DNA from: an uncultured Prevotella sp.
GTDB lineage: Bacteria; Bacteroidota; Bacteroidia; Bacteroidales; Bacteroidaceae
Assembly (NCBI GenBank): GCA_900315635.1
Contig: OMZV01000001.1
Span: 62,001 to 126,000, forward strand
Direction: 5' to 3'
Length of the DNA: 64,000 nucleotides
Part shown: piece by piece, positions 9,542 through 18,024 of the stretch
Layout: every line of letters begins with the position of its first letter
How positions within the stretch are numbered: position 1 is the first letter of the stretch
Made by a program: the position numbers and the translations under genes
Notes under the pieces: generated by a model
What the model saw: only the letters and a program-made list of their open reading frames with translations
Told to the model about the DNA's origin: nothing
The model's database searches: none

Positions 9542-10459
9542 TTATTTGATTTTATTAATGTCGTAAGGTGTCTTCTGATAAACATAATAGTTTATCCAGT
9601 TCTGGAAGAGCAGATTAGCATGAGCACGCCAGAATACATGAACACCTTTCTTCGGATCATCTTCGACATAGTAATGTAGTGGAAGACCGACATCACTGCG
9701 TTTACCGACATCACGCCTATACTCTTTGTCGAGAGTTTCAGGCGCATATTCCAGATGACCGGTTATGAAGAACTCACGCCCACCACGAGCCATAACCATT
9801 GAGACACCGCTTTCCGGCGATTCCGCAATGATGGTCAAGTCCTTAACCTTTTCAATATCACTTCTTCTAACTTCGGTATGCCGACTTTGAGGCATGTAGA
9901 ACTCATTATCGAATCCACGGAAGATAGGAAGTTTCGGACGAAGCGGTCGGGTGGGAAATATACCGAACATCTTTCGGTCGAGATGGTATTTCGGAATGCC
10001 ATATAAGTGGTAAAGTCCTGCCTGAGCAGCCCAACATATATATAATGTAGACTGAACATGATTGCGAGCCCAGTCGAATATCTTTACTATCTCGTTCCAA
10101 TACTCGACATCTTCAAACTCCATTGTCTCGACAGGAGCACCGGTAACAATCATTCCGTCGTAATTTTCCTTAGCCAATTCGTCGAAATCCTTGTAAAACA
10201 TCATCATGTGCTCAATAGGAGTGTTCTTTGGCGTGTGGCTTTTGAGTTTCATGAACCGTATGTCGATTTGCAGTGGAGTATTCGACAAGAGCCTTATCAG
10301 GTCGGTCTCTGTTGTAATCTTCAGTGGCATGAGGTTCAGGATGACAATACGCAAAGGACGGATGTCCTGTTTGTGGGCGCGGTTTTCGTCCATGACGAAT
10401 ATATTCTCGCGCTTAAGAATACTTATAGCTGGAAGCTGGTGTGGAAGTCTTAATGGCAT
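9542..10459 (-). CDS. metA: Homoserine O-acyltransferase MetA (predicted acetyl-CoA-specific)
   Basis: This 305-residue protein is full length for MetA, the first committed step of methionine synthesis. The catalytic triad is visible as Cys142 (LYICWAAQAG), His235 and Glu237 (ITGHLEYAP). Residue 111 is Glu, in TGAPVETMEFEDVEYW. In structurally studied MetA proteins Glu at 111 goes with acetyl-CoA use and Gly with succinyl-CoA, so O-acetylhomoserine is the predicted product. It is preceded on its strand by AAAGGAG. No SAM-binding riboswitch was recognised in the 87-nt leader, but a hairpin and a 20-bp palindrome are there. Confidence 0.96.
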   Translation of the reverse strand: MPLRLPHQLPAISILKRENIFVMDENRAHKQDIRPLRIVILNLMPLKITTETDLIRLLSNTPLQIDIRFMKLKSHTPKNTPIEHMMMFYKDFDELAKENYDGMIVTGAPVETMEFEDVEYWNEIVKIFDWARNHVQSTLYICWAAQAGLYHLYGIPKYHLDRKMFGIFPTRPLRPKLPIFRGFDNEFYMPQSRHTEVRRSDIEKVKDLTIIAESPESGVSMVMARGGREFFITGHLEYAPETLDKEYRRDVGKRSDVGLPLHYYVEDDPKKGVHVFWRAHANLLFQNWINYYVYQKTPYDINKIK

Positions 10460-10478
10460 ATTTGTCTCCTTTCTAATA

Positions 10479-10535
10479 CATCCTTCTCCCTATCAAATGG
10501 GGAAGAAGGATGTTTTTTTTATACTAGTATAAAAA
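10479..10535. repeat. Hairpin plus 20-bp perfect palindrome between M13 peptidase and metA
   Basis: CATCCTTCT-CCC and GGG-A-AGAAGGATG form a stem at about 10479-10512. On the plus strand it runs into eight T. Those T bases start a perfect palindrome, TTTTTATACTAGTATAAAAA, at 10516-10535. The region lies between two minus-strand genes. It may end M13 transcription or control metA. The T-run sits on the wrong side of the stem for a minus-strand terminator, so its role is open. Confidence 0.55.
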
Positions 10536-10546
10536 TGTTCGTCGGC

Positions 10547-12580
10547 TTACCAAAGCTGCAAACGCTCATTCTCAGGAATGAACATCTTGTCGGTTGGCTT
10601 AACGTTGAAAGCCTCATACCAAGCGTTGATGTGTGGCAGAGCGCCGTTTACACGCCAACGACCGAGAGCATGCGGGTCACGCTTTACACGACTGCGGATC
10701 TCCTGGTCTGTGATATTTGAAGCCCAAACACCTGCGTAAGCAAGGAAGAAACGCTGGTCAGGAGTAAAGCCGTCCCAATCCTTGAGCTTCTTGTTTGCTG
10801 TTGCATTCTTGTAAGCGTTGAACGAGACCTGAAGACCTCCGTGGTCGGCAAGGTTCTCACCGAGGGTGAACTCACCATTGGCGTGGAGTCCTGGAAGAAC
10901 TTCAATGCTGTCGAAGAAGTTAGCGTAGAGCTTTGCACGCTTCTCGAATCCCTTTGCATCCTCAGGAGTCCACCAGTCCTTCAAGTTTCCATCGGCATCA
11001 TACTGACGACCCTGGTCATCGAATCCGTGAGTCATCTCATGACCGATAACGACACCGATGGCACCATAGTTGAATGCCTCGTCGGCTTTCGGGTCGAAGA
11101 ACGGATACTGAAGAATACCTGCAGGGAAGCAGATCTCATTGGTTGTAGGATTATAGTAAGCATTGACAGTCTGAGGAGTCATAAACCACTCGTCCTTGTC
11201 AACCGGCTTTCCTGCCTTGTGCTCAATCTCATAATCGTTGGCAAACTTGCGGCAAGCCTGTACATTCTCATAGAAAGACTTCGATGGGTCGATGGTCAGA
11301 GCTGAATAATCCTTCCATTTGTTTGGATAACCAACCTTAACATAGAACTTGTCAAGCTTCTTGTGGGCATTAGCCTTTGTCTCGGCACTCATCCAGTCCT
11401 GAGCGTCTATGCGCTGACCGAGTGAAATCTGAAGATTCTTGATGAGCTGCTCCATGATCTTCTTTGAAGACTCCGGGAAGTAACGCTGGCAATACATCTT
11501 TCCGAGAGCTTCTCCCATCTGTCCCTGAACTTGGTTTGTGGCACGCTTCCAAAGTGAGTAATCCTCTTTACGACCTGAAATGGTCTTGCCAAAGAAGTCG
11601 AAGTTTGCCTCACGAATCTCATCAGTAAGATATGAAGCTGACGACATGATAACATCCCATTCCATAGCGGCCTTCAGCTCATCAGCTGTCTGCAAGCCTT
11701 CGATGGCGTTAAGACCCTCGAAGAACTTTGGCTGACCGACCACCATGTCCTGAATATACTGCGACTTGATACCCTCAGCATTGGCAAGAGCCTCGAAGTT
11801 GATGTTTGGATACTTTGCCTCAAACTCCTTCAGAGTCATCTTGTTGTAGTTTGCCTGCGGGTCACGAAGCTCAGTGTTTGACTTCGAGATAAGTGCAAGT
11901 GCTGTCTCAGAACGGAAGATGTCGTTAGCCTTAGCTTCAGCCTGTGCATCGTTGAAGCCATAGAGCTTGAACATACGTACGATGTGCTTCTTGAAAGCAT
12001 TGCGAATGGCAACAGTTGCAGAATCACTGTTGACGTAATAGTCACGCTGACCGAGAGTCAGACCGCCCTGTCCGAGATTGATGATGTTCATTGTCACATT
12101 CTTCTCGTCGGCACCGAAACCGAATCCGAATGGAACGCCATAACCGTTAGGAGCTGTCTCCAGCTGAATCTTGCGAAGCTCATCGACAGTCTTTGCTGCT
12201 TCAATGCGGTCGAGCAAAGGCTTTACAGGGGCAATGCCTGCCTTGTTACGACTGTCAACATCAAGAGCGAGCTTATAGAAATCCGAAAGTTTCTGCTCAA
12301 GGGTTCCCTTAGCATACTTCTTTTTCTTGAGCTCGTCAAGGATACTGTTGATGCGCTTGTTGTTATCCTCTTGAAGTTGGTCGAAGCTACCGAAACGGCT
12401 ATATGCGGCAGGAAGCGGGTTAAGCTTCTGCCATCCACCGGTAGCAAACTCATAGAAGTCGTCCTGTGGACGAACATTCTTGTCGAAATACTTGTCGAAA
12501 AGTCCCGATTTGTTCTGGGCCATGCCTATAACAGGTACAGCTGCCATCATTACTACGGGAATAAATCTTTTCATGTTCAT
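10547..12580 (-). CDS. pepO: M13 family metallopeptidase (neprilysin/PepO-like)
   Basis: The 677-residue protein has an N-terminal signal segment (MKRFIPVVMMAAVPVIGMAQ) and is probably periplasmic or surface-exposed. The C-terminal catalytic domain has the zinc motif HEMTH at about 514-518 in VVIGHEMTHGFDDQG, the third ligand motif ENLADHGGL, and VNAYYNPTTNEICFPAGIL upstream, all typical for M13. The large helical N-terminal domain starts with DDFYEFATGGWQK. These enzymes cut short peptides. It lies 22 nt downstream of the ABC-F gene on the same strand and is probably co-transcribed with it. Confidence 0.95.
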   Translation of the reverse strand: MNMKRFIPVVMMAAVPVIGMAQNKSGLFDKYFDKNVRPQDDFYEFATGGWQKLNPLPAAYSRFGSFDQLQEDNNKRINSILDELKKKKYAKGTLEQKLSDFYKLALDVDSRNKAGIAPVKPLLDRIEAAKTVDELRKIQLETAPNGYGVPFGFGFGADEKNVTMNIINLGQGGLTLGQRDYYVNSDSATVAIRNAFKKHIVRMFKLYGFNDAQAEAKANDIFRSETALALISKSNTELRDPQANYNKMTLKEFEAKYPNINFEALANAEGIKSQYIQDMVVGQPKFFEGLNAIEGLQTADELKAAMEWDVIMSSASYLTDEIREANFDFFGKTISGRKEDYSLWKRATNQVQGQMGEALGKMYCQRYFPESSKKIMEQLIKNLQISLGQRIDAQDWMSAETKANAHKKLDKFYVKVGYPNKWKDYSALTIDPSKSFYENVQACRKFANDYEIEHKAGKPVDKDEWFMTPQTVNAYYNPTTNEICFPAGILQYPFFDPKADEAFNYGAIGVVIGHEMTHGFDDQGRQYDADGNLKDWWTPEDAKGFEKRAKLYANFFDSIEVLPGLHANGEFTLGENLADHGGLQVSFNAYKNATANKKLKDWDGFTPDQRFFLAYAGVWASNITDQEIRSRVKRDPHALGRWRVNGALPHINAWYEAFNVKPTDKMFIPENERLQLW

Positions 12581-12602
12581 TGTTGAAAAATGTGTTTATT
12601 AG

Positions 12603-14564
12603 TTACTTGTTTCTTTTTTCTTTTTCTAATTCCTCTGATAACAGAAGCCATCTGTCATTTTCCTCATCCAAGGCTCTCTTCAGGTCAGTGTATTCCGTTA
12701 CGAGTTCCATATTGGATGCATTTTCGGATTTCATGAACATCGAGTCGAGCTCCTTAACCCGGGCTTCCATTTTCGCTATTTTCTTTTCAGACTCCTCAAC
12801 GGCACGCTGAACCTTGCGGATCTTCTTCTGCTGAGCCTTGTGGGCTTCATACGAAGCAGCACCTGATACCGGAGCCTTGGCAGGTTGGCTTGCCGGACTA
12901 GAGTTCACAGTCGCTTTATCTTGTGGCTTCGTGTCTTGGATTGCCTCTTGAATGGTCTCAGCGTTGTGCGCACGAAGATAATCGTAAATGCCACCAAGGT
13001 GCTCACGCACATGACCACCACCGAATTCATAGACCTTTGATACAAGCCCGTCGAGGAAGTCACGGTCGTGGCTTACGATGATTGCAGTACCGTCGAAAGC
13101 CTTGATAGCTTCCTTAAGGACATCCTTTGAAGGCATGTCCAGATGGTTGGTAGGCTCATCGAGGATAAGCAGGTTCACCGGTTCGAGGAGCAAACGAATC
13201 ATAGCCAGTCGGCTCCTCTCACCACCCGAGAGCACTTTCACCTTCTTCTCGGAAGTTTCACCACCGAACATAAAAGCTCCGAGCAGGTCGTTAATCTTAA
13301 GTCTCATCTCACCGGTTGCCACACGGTCGATTGTATCATAGATGGACAAGCTCTCATCCAGAAGCTGAGCCTGGTTCTGAGCGAAGTATCCTATCTGGAC
13401 ATTATGGCCAATCTTCAACTTTCCGGTAAATGGAATCTCACCCATTATACACTTGACAAGTGTAGATTTTCCCTCACCGTTCTTTCCGACGAACGCAACT
13501 TTCTCACCGCGTTTGATGGTGAAAGTAACATCGGAGAAGACTGTATGTGAACCATAGTCCTTACGGACATTCTCACAGATAACAGGGTAGTCGCCAGAAC
13601 GAAGGCATGGTGGAAACTTAAGATGCATGACCTTGTTGTCAACCTCGTCAACTTCTATAGGGACAATCTTTTCCAATTGCCTTATCTTCTGCTGAACCTG
13701 AACCGCCTTTGTTGCCTGATAGCGGAAACGCTCTATGAAAGCCTTTGCGTCGGCAATTTCCTTTTGCTGGTTTTCATAGGCACGCATCTGTTGTTCACGG
13801 CGTTCCTTCCTCAGAACGACATATTGGTCATATTTAACCTTATAATCTTCGACATGTCCGCATGTTATTTCCAAAGTACGGTTGGTAACATTGTTTATGA
13901 ACGCACGGTCATGGCTTACGAGGACCACAGCCTTGGCAAAGTTCTGCAAATACTGCTCAAGCCACTGGATGGACTCAATGTCCAGATGGTTGGTAGGCTC
14001 GTCGAGCAACAGCACATCCGGCTTTTTGAGAAGGATCTTTGCAAGCTCGATTCTCATTCGCCACCCCCCCGAGAACTCTTTCGTCGGTCGGTCGAAGTCG
14101 GTGCGTTCGAAGCCAAGTCCTATGAGAGTACGCTCCATTTCGGCTTCATAATTGCTTCCGCCCATCATGATAAAACGCTCATGCTCCTCGGTGAAGCGTT
14201 CTACAAGAGCGTTATAATCATCGCTTTCATAGTCGGTGCGCTCAGCCATTTCGTTCTCCATGTCCTTGAGTCGCTGTTGCAGAGCCGTCGTGTCGGCAAA
14301 AGCCTTGCGTGCTTCTTCACGGACAGTGGTGTCGTCGGCAATTTTCATAACCTGCGGCAAATAGCCTATTGTCGTGGTCGCCGGTACTGACACCTCGCCC
14401 GATGTCGGCTTTTGCAACCCACAAAGAATTTTTAGCATTGTCGATTTGCCTGCGCCATTCTTTCCTACCAGTGCGATGCGGTCACGGTCGTTGATAACGA
14501 ACGAGACATCGGAAAATAATGGTTTAGCACTAAATTCGACAGATAAGTGGTCTATTGAAATCAT
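12603..14564 (-). CDS. ABC-F family ATP-binding protein
   Basis: This 653-residue protein has two ABC ATPase domains and no membrane helices. Walker A motifs are GKNGAGKST and GKNGEGKST, the signatures are FSGGWRMRIELAKILL and LSGGERSRLAMIRLL, and LLLDEPTNHLD/LILDEPTNHLD are the Walker B segments. The P-site tRNA interaction linker lies between them. A charged coiled coil closes the C-terminus (QQKKIRKVQRAVEESEKKI). ABC-F proteins act on the ribosome. The start at 14564 (MISIDHLSVEF) is chosen because a promoter at 14585-14614 lies just upstream; a longer frame to 14645 would overlap that promoter. Confidence 0.94.
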   Translation of the reverse strand: MISIDHLSVEFSAKPLFSDVSFVINDRDRIALVGKNGAGKSTMLKILCGLQKPTSGEVSVPATTTIGYLPQVMKIADDTTVREEARKAFADTTALQQRLKDMENEMAERTDYESDDYNALVERFTEEHERFIMMGGSNYEAEMERTLIGLGFERTDFDRPTKEFSGGWRMRIELAKILLKKPDVLLLDEPTNHLDIESIQWLEQYLQNFAKAVVLVSHDRAFINNVTNRTLEITCGHVEDYKVKYDQYVVLRKERREQQMRAYENQQKEIADAKAFIERFRYQATKAVQVQQKIRQLEKIVPIEVDEVDNKVMHLKFPPCLRSGDYPVICENVRKDYGSHTVFSDVTFTIKRGEKVAFVGKNGEGKSTLVKCIMGEIPFTGKLKIGHNVQIGYFAQNQAQLLDESLSIYDTIDRVATGEMRLKINDLLGAFMFGGETSEKKVKVLSGGERSRLAMIRLLLEPVNLLILDEPTNHLDMPSKDVLKEAIKAFDGTAIIVSHDRDFLDGLVSKVYEFGGGHVREHLGGIYDYLRAHNAETIQEAIQDTKPQDKATVNSSPASQPAKAPVSGAASYEAHKAQQKKIRKVQRAVEESEKKIAKMEARVKELDSMFMKSENASNMELVTEYTDLKRALDEENDRWLLLSEELEKEKRNK

Positions 14565-14584
14565 TTCCTTTATTTTATAAGGTG

Positions 14585-14614
14585 CAAAGGTACTAACTTT
14601 CTTGCAAATGACAA
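14585..14614 (-). promoter_or_regulatory. Promoter of the ABC-F/M13/metA gene group
   Basis: On the minus strand TTG (14612-14614) and TACCTTTG (14585-14592) are 19 nt apart. The -7 box is 20 nt upstream of the ABC-F ATG, which settles the choice of start. Confidence 0.7.
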
Positions 14615-14723
14615 AAACCGATGGCAACAACTTTAAATCTTTCAAAGAAGATTAATAATATTCAATTAAAATAACATTAAGTTGTTAAAAACAACAAATA
14701 TGAACAAAACAATTAACTTTTAC

Positions 14724-14755
14724 TTGTTAAATAATTAAGATTAGAAGTAATTTTG
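14724..14755 (+). promoter_or_regulatory. Promoter of rprX
   Basis: TTG (14724-14726) and TAATTTTG (14748-14755) are separated by 21 nt. The rprX ATG is 19 nt downstream of the -7 box. The upstream 100 bp is strongly A/T-rich with several TTAA/AACAA stretches. Confidence 0.65.
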
Positions 14756-14774
14756 CAGCATAAGATTTACGACA

Positions 14775-16295
14775 ATGAAAAAGAAAACGATTTGGACAGT
14801 GGCAATCATCATGGGGCTATCCTTCCTCGCTCTTCTCTTCTTACAGCTCAACTATATAGAGGAGATGGCAGAGATGAAGAAGGAGCAGTTCGATGAGTCG
14901 GTGAATCGTGCTCTTTACCAAGCGTCGCGCAACCTCGAGCTCAACGAGACCCTTCGCTATCTAGAAAGCTATGTCGGCAATGACTCGACTGGCAAGGACA
15001 GCACAACGAACGTTAACACCTCGTTCGAGCAGAAGACGGCGCAAGTGAAGCCTTCACAGATTCCTAAGGCGATGATTCTCCGTAATGACAGTTCTACCAT
15101 TTCTTCGGCAAAGAAGAGCATCCAGCAAATGGTCCGAAACCGCTTCGTCTATCAGAAGGGAATGGTTAACGAGGTCGTCTACAATATCCTTTATTCGGCT
15201 TCGAACAAACCATTAAAGGAGAGAATCAACTTCAAGCTCCTTGACCAGGACTTGCGGGCAGAGTTGCTTAACAATGGCATCAACGTCGGACAGAACATCA
15301 ATTACCACTTCATGGTGACCACCCAGGACGGACGAGAGATTTACCGTTGTTCCGACTGGCCTGCCGATGCCAACGAAGAGGATGTCAACGAGAAGTCTTA
15401 CTCACAGGTGCTTTTCCGCAATGACCCGCAATCGAAGATGGGCATCATTAAGGTTTACTTCCCTGACATGAACAGTTACATCTACTCGAGTGTACGGTTT
15501 ATGATTCCGTCGGTCATCTTCACTCTGGTATTGCTTGTGACATTTATCTTCACCATCGTGGTTGTGTTCAGGCAGAAGAAGTACTCGGAGATAAAGAATG
15601 ACTTCATCAACAATATGACTCACGAACTGAAAACTCCTATCGCCAGCATCTCGCTTGCCGCACAGATGATGAACGACAAGAGCATTCAGAAGACACCTTC
15701 GATGATCGACCACCTCAGCGGAATTGTTCTCGATGAGAGCAAGCGACTGAGATTCCTTGTAGAGAAGGTTCTCCAGATGAGTATGTATGAGAAGAAGACG
15801 GCGGTACTGAAGAAGAAGCATGTCGACCTTAACGAGATGGTTGAGACTATCGCCAATAGTTTCACCCTTCGTGTCGAGCATACCGGTGGAAAGGTGTATA
15901 CTGAAATTGGAGCTGTCGACTCGACGATATATGTTGACGAGATGCACTTCCAGAACGTTATCTTCAACCTCATGGATAATGCCGTCAAGTATGCCAAGCC
16001 GGACGAACCGCTCAACATCTATCTCTCGACATGGGACGAGGGCGGCAATGTTTGCCTCAGTGTGCGTGATACCGGAATGGGAATAAAGAAGGACGACCAG
16101 AAGAAGATCTTTGAGAAGTTCTACCGTGTTCATACCGGCAATCGCCATGATGTCAAAGGCTTCGGCTTAGGTCTGGCTTACGTTAAGAAGATGGTCGACC
16201 TGCACGGAGGTGAGATCAAGGTTGACAGCACTTACGGCAAGGGTACAACATTCACTATAAAGCTTCCGTTCACCCCGGATGAAGAAGAGGAATAA
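14775..16295 (+). CDS. rprX: Sensor histidine kinase, RprX type
   Basis: The 506-residue kinase has a membrane helix at about 5-24, a periplasmic domain of roughly 220 residues, and a second helix at about 243-265 (SVIFTLVLLVTFIFTIVVVF). No HAMP domain is obvious. HisKA follows at once, with the phosphorylated His283 in MTHELKTPIASISLA. The HATPase shows NLMDNAVKYA, DTGMGIKKDDQ and GFGLGLAYVKKMVDLHGG. The partner response regulator gene starts 68 nt downstream. Size and partner match the RprX/RprY system of Bacteroides. The signal is not known from sequence. Confidence 0.92.
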   Translation: MKKKTIWTVAIIMGLSFLALLFLQLNYIEEMAEMKKEQFDESVNRALYQASRNLELNETLRYLESYVGNDSTGKDSTTNVNTSFEQKTAQVKPSQIPKAMILRNDSSTISSAKKSIQQMVRNRFVYQKGMVNEVVYNILYSASNKPLKERINFKLLDQDLRAELLNNGINVGQNINYHFMVTTQDGREIYRCSDWPADANEEDVNEKSYSQVLFRNDPQSKMGIIKVYFPDMNSYIYSSVRFMIPSVIFTLVLLVTFIFTIVVVFRQKKYSEIKNDFINNMTHELKTPIASISLAAQMMNDKSIQKTPSMIDHLSGIVLDESKRLRFLVEKVLQMSMYEKKTAVLKKKHVDLNEMVETIANSFTLRVEHTGGKVYTEIGAVDSTIYVDEMHFQNVIFNLMDNAVKYAKPDEPLNIYLSTWDEGGNVCLSVRDTGMGIKKDDQKKIFEKFYRVHTGNRHDVKGFGLGLAYVKKMVDLHGGEIKVDSTYGKGTTFTIKLPFTPDEEEE

Positions 16296-16363
16296 AAACA
16301 GAAAAAGAGTAAGAACATTTATAAACAATATACGAATATTATCAACAAATAAACAATACGACT

Positions 16364-17071
16364 ATGGACGAATCGATTAAAATTCTGTTGTGTGAAGACG
16401 ACGAGAACCTCGGAATGCTTCTTCGCGAGTATTTACAGGCAAAGGGCTATCAGGCAGAGCTTTGCCCGGATGGTGAGGCTGGCTATAAGGCTTTCCTCAA
16501 GAGCAAGTTCGACATTTGCGTCCTCGACGTAATGATGCCTAAGAAGGATGGATTCACCCTTGCTCAGGAGATCCGCCAGGCCAACTCTGAAATTCCAATC
16601 ATCTTCCTTACCGCAAAGACTCTGAAGGAAGATATTCTTGAAGGTTTCAAGATTGGTGCTGATGACTATATCACAAAGCCTTTCTCTATGGAAGAGCTCG
16701 TACTCCGTGTTGAAGCTATCCTTCGCCGTGTACGTGGCAAGAAGAACAAGGAGAGCACTCTCTATCATATCGGACGTTTCACTTTCGATACACAGAAGCA
16801 GCTCCTTACCCTCGACGGTGACCCTAACAAGACCACTAAGCTCACCACAAAGGAGAATGAGCTCCTCGGCTTGCTTTGCAGTCATGCCAACGAGATCTTA
16901 CAGCGCGACTATGCACTGAAGACTATATGGATTGACGATAACTACTTCAACGCCCGCTCTATGGATGTTTATATCACCAAACTTCGTAAGCACCTTAAGG
17001 CTGACGACCAGATTGAGATCATCAACATCCACGGCAAGGGCTATAAGCTCATTGTACCGGAGGTTGAGTAA
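16364..17071 (+). CDS. rprY: OmpR-family response regulator, RprY type
   Basis: The 235-residue protein has a receiver domain with the acidic pocket CEDDEN, phospho-acceptor Asp55 in CVLDVMMPKKDGFTL, and the switch region IIFLTAKTLKEDILEGF. A winged-helix DNA-binding domain follows from about 130 to 233: TTKENELLGLLC, RDYALKTIWIDDNYFNARSM, DVYITKLRKHLKAD and IINIHGKGYKLIVPE. Extended stretches are nearly identical to what I recall of Bacteroides RprY. It is co-oriented with rprX and ends just before a strong terminator. Confidence 0.94.
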   Translation: MDESIKILLCEDDENLGMLLREYLQAKGYQAELCPDGEAGYKAFLKSKFDICVLDVMMPKKDGFTLAQEIRQANSEIPIIFLTAKTLKEDILEGFKIGADDYITKPFSMEELVLRVEAILRRVRGKKNKESTLYHIGRFTFDTQKQLLTLDGDPNKTTKLTTKENELLGLLCSHANEILQRDYALKTIWIDDNYFNARSMDVYITKLRKHLKADDQIEIINIHGKGYKLIVPEVE

Positions 17072-17096
17072 GACCTGAGGGTATAGCATAAAAAAG

Positions 17097-17142
17097 GACG
17101 GAATACCGGATTGGATTCAATCTGATATTCCGTCTTTTTTTT
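17097..17142 (+). terminator. Intrinsic terminator of rprXY
   Basis: A 9-bp stem, GACGGAATA (17097-17105) with TATTCCGTC (17126-17134), is followed by eight T at 17135-17142. It begins about 25 nt after the rprY stop. Confidence 0.88.
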
Positions 17143-17298
17143 GTTTAATAACCAATGTTTAGCAAGCTACATGATTAACTCTAATCCTCTGTAGGGGTAA
17201 AGTGTTGATAACATGCATGATACATAATCAATGCTATAAACTATTACTTGCGAAACGTCAGTTAATAATAATAGCGTATTGACTATCCCCCTTTAAAT

Positions 17299-17982
17299 TT
17301 AATTCGTCTTCGACGGATTAATTGCCTCGCTAACTTGTTCAGCAATGGCTTTCATGCCCTTGACGGTTGGGTGACCGTTCTTCTTGCTTATATTCTTAAG
17401 TTCGATGTAAGGGACGTTGTAGTGCTTGCAGATGGTCTTCATCGACTCTGTTATCTCAGGACGAAGCTCACTGTTAATAATATAGTAAGTGCTGACGTTT
17501 GGGTGGTGGAGCCTTATCCAGTTCACCATGTAAGCCATAGCCGGGCGGAACGAATAGAAATCGCCCCATTGCCAGTCGGCATACTTGTATTCACCAACGG
17601 GCTCCTTTGCCCAGCTATCATTGGTTCCGCCGAAGACGAGGATGATGTCCGGACTTCCGATGTTGTACATGCGCTTTAGGAATGAGCGCCGGGAATAGTC
17701 ATTGCCGTCGTAACCCGAATAGCCAATGGTCGCGCCACTGTACGAGTTGTTCACTTCGAGCTTATAGTCATTATCGTGGATGACCTGCCACCACCATGTG
17801 TCCTCAACACGGTTGACATCGGTCTTTGATGTGTCGTTATGGGCGTAGTACCAGAGCTCGTTGGTGGATGGGGTGACGAAGTCCTCGAAGGTGGAGTAGG
17901 AGTCGCCGAGGATTGATACGCGTTGTGCAAGGGCTGTTACGCTGAAGAGGAGCAGCAAAGGAAGGAAGAAAAGTTTTTTCAT
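17299..17982 (-). CDS. Secreted SGNH/GDSL-family hydrolase
   Basis: The 227-residue protein has a signal peptide (MKKLFFLPLLLLFSVTALAQ). The SGNH blocks are ILGDSYSTFEDF (nucleophile Ser in GDS), a Gly-containing NNSYSGATIGYSGYD, FGGTNDSW (Asn block) and a C-terminal GHPTVKGM with the catalytic His. It is probably a periplasmic esterase or acetylesterase acting on carbohydrate or lipid esters; the substrate is unknown. It is 42 nt downstream of dnaB on the same strand and has no promoter of its own that I can see. It faces the rprXY terminator. Confidence 0.86.
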   Translation of the reverse strand: MKKLFFLPLLLLFSVTALAQRVSILGDSYSTFEDFVTPSTNELWYYAHNDTSKTDVNRVEDTWWWQVIHDNDYKLEVNNSYSGATIGYSGYDGNDYSRRSFLKRMYNIGSPDIILVFGGTNDSWAKEPVGEYKYADWQWGDFYSFRPAMAYMVNWIRLHHPNVSTYYIINSELRPEITESMKTICKHYNVPYIELKNISKKNGHPTVKGMKAIAEQVSEAINPSKTN

Positions 17983-18024
17983 TTTGATTTGTTTTAGAGG
18001 GGGCGTAATATGCCTGTCAAAAAA

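Noticed and set aside
10460-10546. SAM riboswitch upstream of metA
   Set aside because: The leader is only 87 nt and shows a simple hairpin and palindrome; no pseudoknot or conserved SAM-I/SAM-II core was recognised.
14565-14645. Longer N-terminus for the ABC-F protein
   Set aside because: The extension overlaps a consensus promoter (14585-14614) and is not similar to ABC-F N-termini; MISIDHLSVEF is the normal start.
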